Shown here: positions 24,814 to 32,672 of the stretch, one piece after another
Layout of the letters: every line of letters begins with the position of its first letter
Position numbering within the stretch: the stretch's first letter is position 1
Assembly (NCBI RefSeq): GCF_001422645.1
Contig: NZ_LMLR01000012.1
Span: 224,451-288,450 of the forward strand
Reading direction: 5' to 3'
Origin: Arthrobacter sp. Leaf69
GTDB taxonomy: Bacteria; Actinomycetota; Actinomycetes; Actinomycetales; Micrococcaceae
Length of the DNA: 64,000 nucleotides
Notes under the pieces: generated by a model
Database searches by the model: none
Told to the model about the DNA's origin: nothing
The model's input: the letters and a program-made list of their open reading frames with translations, nothing else
Translations under genes and position numbers: made by a program

Positions 24814-25737
24814 ATGAGTGAATCCCCAGAATCCCCCGAAACACCGCAGCCACCGCGCCCGGTGACCCCCGGCAGCCAGGCCTCCTTCGGCACGTACGGA
24901 GGCCGTCCGGTCAGCTTTGTGCGCCGCGGCACCAGGCTGCAGGGCCGCCGGCAGGTTGCGTGGGAGGAGCATTCCGACCGGTGGGCGGTCGACGTCCCGC
25001 GCCACGTCGCCAACACCTCCGTGCACCCGGACTACGTCTTCGACGCCGAAGCCGAGTTCGGCCGCAAGGCACCGCTGATCGTGGAGATCGGCTCAGGACT
25101 CGGCGACGCCGTCTGCCACGCCGCCGAGGAGAACCCGGACAAGGACTTCCTTGCCGTCGAGGTGTACACCCCGGGACTGGCCAACACCCTGATCAAAATC
25201 AACAGCCGCGGCCTGAGCAACGTCCGCGTTGTGGAGGCGAATGCCCCCGAGGTGCTCGCCACCATGCTGCCGCCACGTTCCGTGACGGAACTCTGGGTCT
25301 TCTTCCCGGACCCCTGGCACAAATCACGGCACCACAAGCGCCGCCTCATCCAGCCCGCCTTCGCCGAGCTCGCCGCACGCGCCCTCAAGCCGGGCGGCCT
25401 CTGGCGCATCGCGACGGACTGGTCCAACTATGCCGTCCATGTACGGGAGGTCCTGGCCGGCTCCCCCGACTTCGAGAACCTTCACGACGGCGAGCGCAGC
25501 GGCGCGGACAGCCCCCTGACCCAGGTGTGGGACTCCGGTGTCGAGTCCCTCGTGGGCGGTGCTCCGGTCAAGGAGGGCCGCGCCCCGGTGAGCACCGAAC
25601 ACACCGGCCCGAACGAGGGCATCGACGAGGCAGGCGGCTGGGCGCCGCGGTTCGACGGCCGGATCCTGACGAGTTTTGAGAACAAGGCACACGAGGCGGG
25701 CCGGCTGATCTTCGACCTCAGCTACCGCCGCCGCTAG
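24814..25737 (+). CDS. trmB: tRNA (guanine-N7-)-methyltransferase
   Basis: Makes m7G46 in the variable loop of tRNAs. It has 307 residues, longer than the bacterial average because of a Pro-rich start and an insertion near 250 (GGAPVKEGRAPVSTEHTG). SAM-binding residues are in LIVEIGSGLGDAV at about 90-102, and the catalytic signature FPDPWHKSRHHKRRL is at about 169-183, with the conserved ATDWSNYAVH afterwards. The ATG at 24814 follows GAAGGG. It is transcribed away from the small methyltransferase gene. Confidence 0.92.
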   Translation: MSESPESPETPQPPRPVTPGSQASFGTYGGRPVSFVRRGTRLQGRRQVAWEEHSDRWAVDVPRHVANTSVHPDYVFDAEAEFGRKAPLIVEIGSGLGDAVCHAAEENPDKDFLAVEVYTPGLANTLIKINSRGLSNVRVVEANAPEVLATMLPPRSVTELWVFFPDPWHKSRHHKRRLIQPAFAELAARALKPGGLWRIATDWSNYAVHVREVLAGSPDFENLHDGERSGADSPLTQVWDSGVESLVGGAPVKEGRAPVSTEHTGPNEGIDEAGGWAPRFDGRILTSFENKAHEAGRLIFDLSYRRR

Positions 25738-25957
25738 GCCGGAACCGTCTCGGGCGGCCCCGTGCAGCGGCCCTTCCGGGGCCCGGAGTCGGGGGTGCTG
25801 TTCCCGGGCGGCTCCACGTGGCACGATTACCGAAGATGCAAGAACCGGGCGGAAACGGAAGCCCGGCAGAACCACCGAGTCAGTTGAGGAATCCGCCATC
25901 AAAAGAGAACTGAAAACCGCCGCGGACACTGCGGAAGAGATCACCAATTCCCGGGCG

Positions 25958-26716
25958 TTGGAGCTGGTGGCCCGGGCCGGTTTTGCCGTGAGCGGCATCC
26001 TGCACCTCCTCATCGGAGTCGTCGCGATCCGGCTCGCCATGGGCGGTCAAGGCAAGGCTGATGTCAGCGGCGCCGTGGAGCAGCTCGGCGGTCAGCCGGC
26101 CGGTCCGTTGTTGTTGTGGACGTCGTTCGCGGCGTGTGTGGCCCTCGCCATCTGGCAGGTCAGTGACGCCATCTTTGATTTCGAGCACCTGCCGGCCAAG
26201 AAGAAACTGGCCAAAAAGCTGAAAGCGGCACTCCAGGCCGTGGTCTACGCCGGCCTGGCCATCACATTGTTCTCGTTCGCCCGCGGCGCCGGCACTGATC
26301 AAAGCAGCTCCACGAGCGATCTCACGGCGACCATGATGAAAGCCCCAGGCGGCGTTGCCATCCTGCTCGCCATCGGGGCGGCCGTGGCGGTCACCGGAGT
26401 CGTGTACGCCATCCGGGGGTTCCGCCAGTCCTTCGCCAAACACCTCCGCCTCCCGGCTTCGGAGAAGGCGAGGAAAGCGGTGACGGTCCTGGGCGTCGTA
26501 GGCTATGCGGCCAAAGGTGTCGCCCTGCTGCTGGTGGGGCTGCTGGTCATCATCGCCACGGTCAAAGCGCACCCCGAGGAGTCAACGGGGATTGACGGCG
26601 GGTTGAAAGCCCTCCGCGAGCAGCCTTTCGGCGTGTACATGCTGGCCGCCGTCGGAATCGGCCTGATCTGCTATGGCATCTTCATGATGGTGCGGGCGAA
26701 ACTCGCCAAGATGTAG
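25958..26716 (+). CDS. DUF1206 membrane protein
   Basis: About 252 residues with six hydrophobic segments in three internally similar pairs, each starting with an ARAGF, VYAGLA or GYAAKGV-type motif. This is the DUF1206 pattern. The function is unknown. I place the start at the first standard codon, TTG 25958, but the reading frame stays open upstream and encodes a plausible polar lead (KRELKTAADTAEEITNSRA), like other members of the family. The only initiation signal there is TGAGGA followed 8 bases later by ATC at 25898, so initiation may be unusual. Confidence 0.8.
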   Translation: MELVARAGFAVSGILHLLIGVVAIRLAMGGQGKADVSGAVEQLGGQPAGPLLLWTSFAACVALAIWQVSDAIFDFEHLPAKKKLAKKLKAALQAVVYAGLAITLFSFARGAGTDQSSSTSDLTATMMKAPGGVAILLAIGAAVAVTGVVYAIRGFRQSFAKHLRLPASEKARKAVTVLGVVGYAAKGVALLLVGLLVIIATVKAHPEESTGIDGGLKALREQPFGVYMLAAVGIGLICYGIFMMVRAKLAKM

Positions 26717-26745
26717 GGCGCGATGGCGGCGCTCCCGCCGCCTGG

Positions 26746-28524
26746 TCAGGGCTTGAAGTCGTCGTGGACCACAACACGCGAGAGCTCAACCGAGCCGTCC
26801 GGCAGGCGCCAGTAGTGCAGCCGCCGGGCCGAGGCCACTCTCTGCTCGATCGCCGCGCGGAAGCATTTCGCCCCGTCCCCGCGTACCACCTGGGCGGCGT
26901 CGCCGCCCCCGTCGGTCCGCAGCGCATGCACTTCCCGCGCGGCATTCCGCTCCGCCACCCCGGTCAGGACCTCCACCGCGGCCTTCAGCGCCTTGCCCAC
27001 GACGCCGGGCTCGGTGAAGCCGTACAGGCTTGCCGCAAACTGGGGGCCTGCTGTCCATCCCGCAGGCAGCTGAAGCCGCGCTTTGTCGCACGCGGGAACG
27101 TTCTTGGCCCAGGCGAGATATACATCGTGCCGCAGCCGCTCCTCGTCGGTCACGAACAGCCCCTCCGAATCGGCAGCCAGTGCACGCTTGAGCGCGGGCT
27201 GCGTCCGGCGTTTGAAGGCCCGGAGATCGAGGAGTTCATCCTGCCGCCGGGCGAGCCGGTCCGCCACGTCCTCCAACGCCACCCTGGCCCCCTCCGCGAT
27301 TTGTTTTTCCGCGTCGAGTTCCGCCCGGAGGGCATTCTGCTCCTGCTGGAGGCTGACGAGCCTGGCCCCTGCCTGGCTGGCGGCGGCGACCAGGTCCTGC
27401 AAGGCTGCCACCTTCCTCCGTTCCGCTTCGAGCTGGAGCTGTGCGGTCATCAGCGCGGCCGACGCTTTGGGGGCGGGCACTGCCTGAGCCGCGGAGCCGC
27501 CGTCGGGCTCCGCGGTCCCGGCCGCTGTTTCCCCCGGGGCGCCGGTCCCCTCGGCGGGGAACGTCCGGCCCGAGGCGGGCTGTTCGGCAAGGTGCCTCCC
27601 GGGCAGCAGCCAGGGGGTGCCGCCGGTCAGCAGCGCGGGCGCGTCCTCGACGCCGGCGTCATCGTCGACGTCGAGCAGTGACAGCACCACCGCCCCGTGT
27701 TCCCGCAGGAACCGCGCCACCACCACCTCGCCTTCCGTCACCAGGCTGTCCACCGTGTCGAGGGGGTTGGACGAGACCCGGGCCTGGTCAACGGTCCAGC
27801 TTGATCCGGGATAGAGGGTGAGCTTCGCGTTCCTGGCGCTCACTTGTTCGGCCAGGGCGAGGACCAGGTCCCCGGACCGGTACAGGTCCGCGAGCCGGGG
27901 AGCTGTCCGCAGGTCCTTGATATCAAGCGTCTTGTCGTCGTCGTTGAGTTCCCCCTCGACGGGCTGGCCAAGCTTCAGCATCCAATCGAGGCGGACCGGC
28001 GGGGACACGTGCTCGCGCTGGATCGTGCAGCAGCTGCCATCGCCCAGTTCGACGATGGCCCGGGACCCGGCGCTGGCGAAAGCCTTGACTGTGCCTCGGA
28101 CGCGCCGGGGCACGGTGCGGACCGGCGGGGCCTTCGGCGGAACCACCGTGATCAGGTTCAGCACGTCCTCGATGATGTCCTCGGCCGCGCGGGCAGCCGC
28201 CCGGCGGTCCCGCGCCATCCGGAGCGGGCTGCGGTGCACGTCCTCCATCCAGCGCAGATCCTCCGAGTAGACGCGCGCCGCGTTGCCGAACACGTGCGCC
28301 CCGTACGGCAGGCTGTCGCCGAACGCATAGCTCTCCGGACCGTTTTCCAGCCAATAGACTTCGGCCAGGCCTCCCACCTCCCGGGCGATATGTTCGACGT
28401 CGATCCGGTTGTCCCGCTGTTCCGGATGCCAGGAAACAACCGCCGCCGGTTTGGTCCGCCCGGCGGCCGTCAGGCGCAGCGCGAGTTCTTTCCCGGAAGT
28501 GACAACCACATAAGCCTGGTCCAT
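26746..28524 (-). CDS. Unrecognised 592-residue protein with OB-like domain and coiled coil
   Basis: I cannot name this family. The start is ATG 28524. An N-terminal alpha/beta part (1-110) contains YAFGDSLPYGAHVFGNAARVYS. Residues 140-202 look like an S1/OB RNA-binding barrel (VRGTVKAFASAGSRAIVELG). Residues 300-355 are low-complexity Pro/Ala/Gly, and 358-440 form a long charged coiled coil. The C-terminal domain (450-592) ends LHYWRLPDGSVELSRVVVHD. There is no signal peptide or membrane segment, so it should be cytoplasmic. Sensor-linker-effector organisation is plausible but is inference. It stands alone, 134 bases from the anti-sigma gene. Confidence 0.65.
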   Translation of the reverse strand: MDQAYVVVTSGKELALRLTAAGRTKPAAVVSWHPEQRDNRIDVEHIAREVGGLAEVYWLENGPESYAFGDSLPYGAHVFGNAARVYSEDLRWMEDVHRSPLRMARDRRAAARAAEDIIEDVLNLITVVPPKAPPVRTVPRRVRGTVKAFASAGSRAIVELGDGSCCTIQREHVSPPVRLDWMLKLGQPVEGELNDDDKTLDIKDLRTAPRLADLYRSGDLVLALAEQVSARNAKLTLYPGSSWTVDQARVSSNPLDTVDSLVTEGEVVVARFLREHGAVVLSLLDVDDDAGVEDAPALLTGGTPWLLPGRHLAEQPASGRTFPAEGTGAPGETAAGTAEPDGGSAAQAVPAPKASAALMTAQLQLEAERRKVAALQDLVAAASQAGARLVSLQQEQNALRAELDAEKQIAEGARVALEDVADRLARRQDELLDLRAFKRRTQPALKRALAADSEGLFVTDEERLRHDVYLAWAKNVPACDKARLQLPAGWTAGPQFAASLYGFTEPGVVGKALKAAVEVLTGVAERNAAREVHALRTDGGGDAAQVVRGDGAKCFRAAIEQRVASARRLHYWRLPDGSVELSRVVVHDDFKP

Positions 28525-28658
28525 AACGAATCCCCATTCGCAGGTGCGGACGTCCGTGCCGCAGGTGGTGGAGATGCCAACAGCTCTCCCACCATGAGTA
28601 GAACAGGGGGCTATGACAAAGTAGCCTGGCAGGCAAAGTTGCCGGGCCGGCGCCGCCG

Positions 28659-29336
28659 CTACCCGTGCGGCACGGCGATGACGGCCATGGTCTGCTGCTG
28701 CGCGTTCCGCATCTCGACGCTGGCGATGTTGGTCAGCTGCAGGGGCGTGGCCCCGGTGATCCTGACCCTGCCGCTGGGCGTGGCCGTCCAGGAGCAGGCC
28801 CGGTCTTCGCCGCCGTCGCTGTCCGTCACCCACAGCGACAAGGTGCCGTCCACCGGCAGGCTCCGGCCCTCAACCGCGAGCTCCGTGCCCCAGGTCTTTT
28901 TAACCATGCCCACCGTGACCTGCAGTCCGTCGCCGGCCTGGACGGAATAGCTGGCATCCGGTTTGGGCGGCCGGTTGAACAGAGGCGCGGCCAGGATCCC
29001 CAGCGCGAGGCACGCAGCAGCCGCCGCAGCCAGCGCCGCGCTCCAGCGGAGCCGTGCTTTCCGCCGCCGCGTGGCGAGCTCGTCGAGCAGCCGCCGCGGC
29101 GCGGCGGCCGGCGCGGGAACCGACGTCGCCGGTTCCCGCCCGGCCGCCGTGCCGAGGGCGACGGCGTCGGGCACCGGGAGCGCGTCCAGGAGCGCCGGGA
29201 TGCTGGCCAGCTCGTCCAGCTCCCGCCGGCAGTCCGGGCAACGCCCCAAGTGCTGCTCAAAGAGGTCGGCCTCGTCAGGTTCCAGGCCGCCCAGCAGGTA
29301 GGCACCGAGCAACTGGTGCGGGTCTGTGGCGTTCAC
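28659..29336 (-). CDS. Zinc-finger anti-sigma factor (RskA-like)
   Basis: 225-residue membrane protein predicted to sequester the sigma factor encoded just upstream. The cytoplasmic N-terminus carries H29-x3-C33-x2-C36 (EQHLGRCPDC), followed by an Ala/Pro linker, one transmembrane segment at about 97-117, and an extracytoplasmic beta-rich RskA-type domain (WGTELAVEGRSLPVDG). The ATG overlaps the sigma stop codon by 4 bases. It is the second gene of the operon. Confidence 0.85.
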   Translation of the reverse strand: MNATDPHQLLGAYLLGGLEPDEADLFEQHLGRCPDCRRELDELASIPALLDALPVPDAVALGTAAGREPATSVPAPAAAPRRLLDELATRRRKARLRWSAALAAAAAACLALGILAAPLFNRPPKPDASYSVQAGDGLQVTVGMVKKTWGTELAVEGRSLPVDGTLSLWVTDSDGGEDRACSWTATPSGRVRITGATPLQLTNIASVEMRNAQQQTMAVIAVPHG

Positions 29337-29833
29337 CGTTGCACCCCCATTTCATCAAGGATCGTCCGGAGGGCACGTACGGCGTAGAACGCCCGGGACT
29401 TCACTGTCCCGCTCGGAATGTTCAAACTGACCGACGCCTCCTGGACGGTATAGCGGCGGTAATGGAGAGCCACCAGAACTTCCCGGTGCTCCGCGCTGAG
29501 CCGCAACAGCGCCTCTTCCATCAGGACCTTGTTGAGCAGTTCATCGATGCGTTCCGCGCCGCCCGCCGGGTCGGCCAGTTCCCGGTCCGTTGTCTCGCGG
29601 GGCCGGCGCTGGGCCTTGCGGTAGTTGTCGATCATGATGTTCCGGGCCGTCCTGAAGAGGTAGCTCCGCAGGCTTCCGGTGATGTGCGGTGCCTGCTGCC
29701 AGACCCGCAACACGGTCTCCTGCACGATGTCGTCTGCCAGTTGCGGATCCCGGCAGGCGCTGAGGACGAAGCGCCGGAGGGCCGTCCCGTGGTCGCGGTA
29801 GATCGCTGCCACCACGTCTTCGTCCAGCGGCAT
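29333..29833 (-). CDS. ECF-type RNA polymerase sigma factor (SigK/SigL-like)
   Basis: 166 residues from ATG 29833, chosen because AAGGAGGG lies 6 bases upstream; a GTG at 29920 would add 29 disordered residues. Region 2 contains LADDIVQETVLRVWQQ and SYLFRTARNIMIDNYRK. Region 4 is at about 110-160, with YTVQEASVSLNIPSGTVKSR. It pairs with the overlapping RskA-like anti-sigma gene. A lipoprotein gene of the kind often found in such regulons is divergent, 206 bases away. Confidence 0.85.
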   Translation of the reverse strand: MPLDEDVVAAIYRDHGTALRRFVLSACRDPQLADDIVQETVLRVWQQAPHITGSLRSYLFRTARNIMIDNYRKAQRRPRETTDRELADPAGGAERIDELLNKVLMEEALLRLSAEHREVLVALHYRRYTVQEASVSLNIPSGTVKSRAFYAVRALRTILDEMGVQR

Positions 29834-30039
29834 GACCACCCTCCTTGGCTCTGAGGTTTCCGCGCTCTCCGGTTTCGGCGCTTCTGCCCGTACGACGTCC
29901 GGGCCGCCGGAAAGGTTCACGCCCCCCCGGATTCCGGGGCGCAGTCCAGGGGCCTGCTGTGAACCATTCTTCCCCCGGCGGCGTCGTAACGGTTAGCGTC
30001 GGCCGGACCAGCCGGCCGGTCCGAGTCAAGGATCAACAA

Positions 30040-30567
30040 ATGAAAAAGAGCCTCAGCATCGGCCTGTCCGCTTTCGCCCTCGCCGCCCTGCTCTCCGGCT
30101 GCGCCGGCACCAGCGGAACCGCCACGTCCCCGACGACGACGCCCGGCAGCGCAGCGGGTTCGACGTCGGCACCGGCGTCGACGTCCGCTCCGGCCGCGGC
30201 CACCGCGGACCTCAAGGTCGCGGAATCCACCGCCGGGCCGATCGTGGTGGACGGCAAGGGCATGAGCGTCTACTACTACACGAAGGACGTCAAGGACTCC
30301 GGGACAAGCACCTGCACCGGCGGCTGCCTCGAAGCGTGGCCCCCGGTCCTCGCCGCGTCTGACACACCAACGGTCGACGGCGTCACCGGCACCGTGGGCA
30401 CCATTGCCACCCCCGATGGGAAGAAACAGCTGACCGTCAACGGGATGCCCGTGTACTACTACGCCGAGGACCTGGCTGCCGGGGACATTAAGGGCCAGGG
30501 CGTCGGCGGCGTCTGGTACCTCGTGGCGCCTTCCGGTGAAATGATCACCGCGGCCGCCGGGTACTGA
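30040..30567 (+). CDS. Secreted lipoprotein with two pfam03640-type repeats
   Basis: 175 residues. A lipoprotein signal with lipobox ALLSGC (acylated Cys at about 22) is followed by a Ser/Thr/Ala/Pro linker (25-65). Two copies of the family repeat follow, visible as MSVYYYTKDVKDSGTSTCTG at about 83-102 with ACLEAWPP-like GCLEAWPP, and MPVYYYAEDLAAGD at about 141-154. The function of this family is unknown; members are often controlled by ECF sigma factors. It is divergent from the sigma/anti-sigma pair. Confidence 0.82.
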   Translation: MKKSLSIGLSAFALAALLSGCAGTSGTATSPTTTPGSAAGSTSAPASTSAPAAATADLKVAESTAGPIVVDGKGMSVYYYTKDVKDSGTSTCTGGCLEAWPPVLAASDTPTVDGVTGTVGTIATPDGKKQLTVNGMPVYYYAEDLAAGDIKGQGVGGVWYLVAPSGEMITAAAGY

Positions 30568-30578
30568 CCTGCAGGCGG

Positions 30579-30601
30579 GCCGTCCCGGCGGCCGGGACGG
30601 C
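30579..30601. terminator. Short bidirectional terminator-like hairpin
   Basis: Perfect 10-bp arms (30579-30588 and 30592-30601) around a 3-base loop, between the convergent lipoprotein and DMP19-like genes. Confidence 0.55.
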
Positions 30602-30604
30602 GGC

Positions 30605-31495
30605 TCAGTCGTCCTCGTGCGCGAACTCGACGGCTGCCAGAATCTCCTTGGTGTCCGGGTGGATCATGACCGCTTCGTCCTCACCGTCCAGCATGAGGAA
30701 CTCGCCCTGGTCCGTGGTGAAATGCCATGCCAGGGAGGTCTGGCCGTCATGTTCATAGTTGGGGTCGCCCATGGTGATTTTCAGGAGCGTGTGGCCGGCG
30801 ACGTCGCAGAGCTCGCGGATGATCAGCTCGAACTCCGGGGCACCCAGGAGGTCGTCCTCGGCGGCGTCGGCCTGGCGTTCCGCGAGGTTGGGGATGCGGG
30901 AGACGCGCTCGGCGATGTGACGGTCCAGGTCCTCCTCGTCCAGCACGAGGAGGTCTGCCTGGCTCCGGAGCCAGGCCGCGTTCAGCGCGATGATGTCTTC
31001 GGCCTCCAGCAGGGTGTCGAACTCGCCGTCGAGCTCTTCCAGGAGCCGGACGGCGTCCGTGACGCCGCCGTCGGTGTCCCCGTCAAGGTCCGTGTCCATG
31101 TCAAGGTCCGTGTCCCCGTCAAGGTACGCGGCTGCTTCCTCCTCGGAGAGCGAGTCGAAGGCCGCCGTGATGCGGTTGAAGAGGTCCAAGTGCGCTGCGG
31201 CGCCCATCCCCTCCAGACCTGCCCGGATGTAGGCGTCGATGTCTTCGCGTTCGGGCGCGGTGAAGACGTACTGCGCGAAACCGCCGCCCAGCGACTGCGC
31301 CAGGTAGAAGTCAACGTAGTAGCTGCGCAGTGCAGTCGCCGCGATTTCCTCGATGTCCAGCAGCTCCGCGTACATCGTGTTGACTACGTCCACATTCGCG
31401 TCGACAACGTCGGCGTCGCTGCCGTTGATGCACTCCCGCGGCAGGACCGTCGCGTAATTTGTGGCGGGAAGGGTGGTGGCAAGGTCGGTGCTCAT
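30605..31495 (-). CDS. DMP19/DUF4375-like acidic protein
   Basis: 296 residues, strongly acidic. Residues 35-125 carry the DUF4375 pattern (NTMYAELLDIEEIA, then YYVDFYLAQSLGGGFAQYVF), a family that includes DNA-mimic DMP19. At about 123-141 is an Asp-rich run encoded by three 18-base tandem repeats (31074-31127). The C-terminal part (NYEHDGQTSLAWHFTTDQG) is a separate small beta-rich region. The cytoplasmic role is unknown; mimicry of DNA charge is only a family-level possibility. Confidence 0.6.
   Translation of the reverse strand: MSTDLATTLPATNYATVLPRECINGSDADVVDANVDVVNTMYAELLDIEEIAATALRSYYVDFYLAQSLGGGFAQYVFTAPEREDIDAYIRAGLEGMGAAAHLDLFNRITAAFDSLSEEEAAAYLDGDTDLDMDTDLDGDTDGGVTDAVRLLEELDGEFDTLLEAEDIIALNAAWLRSQADLLVLDEEDLDRHIAERVSRIPNLAERQADAAEDDLLGAPEFELIIRELCDVAGHTLLKITMGDPNYEHDGQTSLAWHFTTDQGEFLMLDGEDEAVMIHPDTKEILAAVEFAHEDD
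31074..31127 (-). repeat. Three 18-base tandem repeats coding for an Asp-rich run
   Basis: Units 31074-31091, 31092-31109 and 31110-31127 differ at one to two positions and keep the reading frame, encoding a DTDLDGD-like motif inside the DMP19-like gene. Copy-number change would lengthen or shorten the acidic run without a frameshift. Confidence 0.8.
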
Positions 31496-31774
31496 GGAAG
31501 ATCCTCACTGCAGAAGGCGGGTGGCGCTCCGAACCCTTTCACCGTACGTTGCACCGCCTGCCCTGCGGTTGAGCCGGAGCTGAACGTCCGGCGAAGTCTG
31601 GGTGTCCCGGGGAGGCCCGTCGCGGGCCGGGCTGCGCCTTCGTTCGGACGGTAAGAGTTCCAGTCTCTTTTGCGCCCGGCCGGGTAAATAATTTGCTCTA
31701 AACCCGTGGACTGGCATTTAAAATATAAGTAGGTATGGTGATGGGTAGATAGCGTTTAGAAAGGCGTGATTCCA

Positions 31775-31909
31775 TTGTCAGGAAAATCTCCCAGAAACAT
31801 CAATGCCAAGAAAACGGGAAAGTCGATTCTCGAAAAGAGAGCCGAAAAAAGGGCAAAAAGCGAATCCAGCGAAACTCTGTTCGCAAAGCCGCGTAAAAGC
31901 CAGAGGTGA
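31775..31909 (+). CDS. 44-residue basic protein
   Basis: TTG 31775 with GAAAGG (31759-31764) upstream and TGA at 31907. The peptide is very basic and polar, with the core KKTGKSILEKRAEKRAKSES. Short Lys/Arg-rich proteins with GKSxxEKRAxKRAK occur, from memory, in other Micrococcaceae; I know of no function. Nucleic-acid binding is plausible from charge. The gene lies in an AT-richer patch (31680-31900) unlike its neighbours. A small hairpin (AGAGGT/ACCTCT) overlaps its stop. Confidence 0.6.
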   Translation: MSGKSPRNINAKKTGKSILEKRAEKRAKSESSETLFAKPRKSQR

Positions 31910-31978
31910 CACCTCTGCCCTGATGCACCAGCACGTACAACGGACCTGCGGGCAGTGGCCCCTGCATGTTGAAATAAC

Positions 31979-32023
31979 TGCGGGCAGCCGGACTCTATAC
32001 TCCTAGCCGTTCGGCTGCCCGCA
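31979..32023. repeat. 12-bp inverted repeat upstream of the DUF3846 gene
   Basis: Perfect arms TGCGGGCAGCCG (31979-31990) and its complement at 32012-32023, with a 21-base loop. The motif CTGCGGGCAG also occurs at about 31945 as a direct repeat. Terminator of the small basic gene or an operator for the next one. Confidence 0.45.
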
Positions 32024-32096
32024 ACAACCGGCCCGGTTGGACCGCTTTTCAAGCCTGTGTAAATTGCCGGTCGGTCTGAGATAGAAAGATCCAGTC

Positions 32097-32447
32097 ATGC
32101 GCCAAACACTTACCGCTCTCATTATTCCGGCCCGCGTTAGCCACCCCATTCACGTCGAAGAGATCGACAATTCTGTGGCGGCACGGCAGTCCCTGGTTGA
32201 AGGAAACGTCGGGGCGATCACTTGTATGGATTGGCACGTCTATCTGAACGACGAGGCAGACTTCATCCCCCTGCCCCTGAACGCCCGGGCCGAAGTGCTG
32301 ATCCGCGAAGCAGGTCTCCATCTTAACGGGACCGTCAGCGGGACGGCGGTGTTCCTCGGACACGGAAACAACGGCGACGAAGCGGATGCCCCTGCACATC
32401 TGCTCCGGCTGGCCGAGCGGCTCTTCGACACAGCGTTGGCGGTCTAA
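32097..32447 (+). CDS. DUF3846 domain protein
   Basis: 116 residues, ATG 32097 with AGAAAGA upstream. The pattern fits DUF3846: an early hydrophobic strand (TALIIPAR), HVEEIDNSVAARQSLVEGNVGAIT at about 19-42, and NDEADFIPLPLNARAE in the middle. This family is common in phages and plasmids of Gram-positives and often sits beside anti-restriction-like proteins, so a mobile origin is plausible. GC is lower than in the surrounding genes. The function is unknown. Confidence 0.65.
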   Translation: MRQTLTALIIPARVSHPIHVEEIDNSVAARQSLVEGNVGAITCMDWHVYLNDEADFIPLPLNARAEVLIREAGLHLNGTVSGTAVFLGHGNNGDEADAPAHLLRLAERLFDTALAV

Positions 32448-32672
32448 CGACAAGGAAGAATCCGTGCAGCCAACCCCGGCTGCGTCCTGCCCTCCGCTTC
32501 CGTGTGGGCCGCTGCCCATGAGCCAGCGGGAGACATCGGAACCGCGCCCGGCGCCGGTCATTGGCCGGGAGGCGAAGCACTCACTCGGGTCCCCGGCTGG
32601 CCCCGGGTACGGGGAGCCCGGCCACGCTCGCTAAGATGGATCAGATGACCAACTGCTGAAAGTAGTGCGCAC

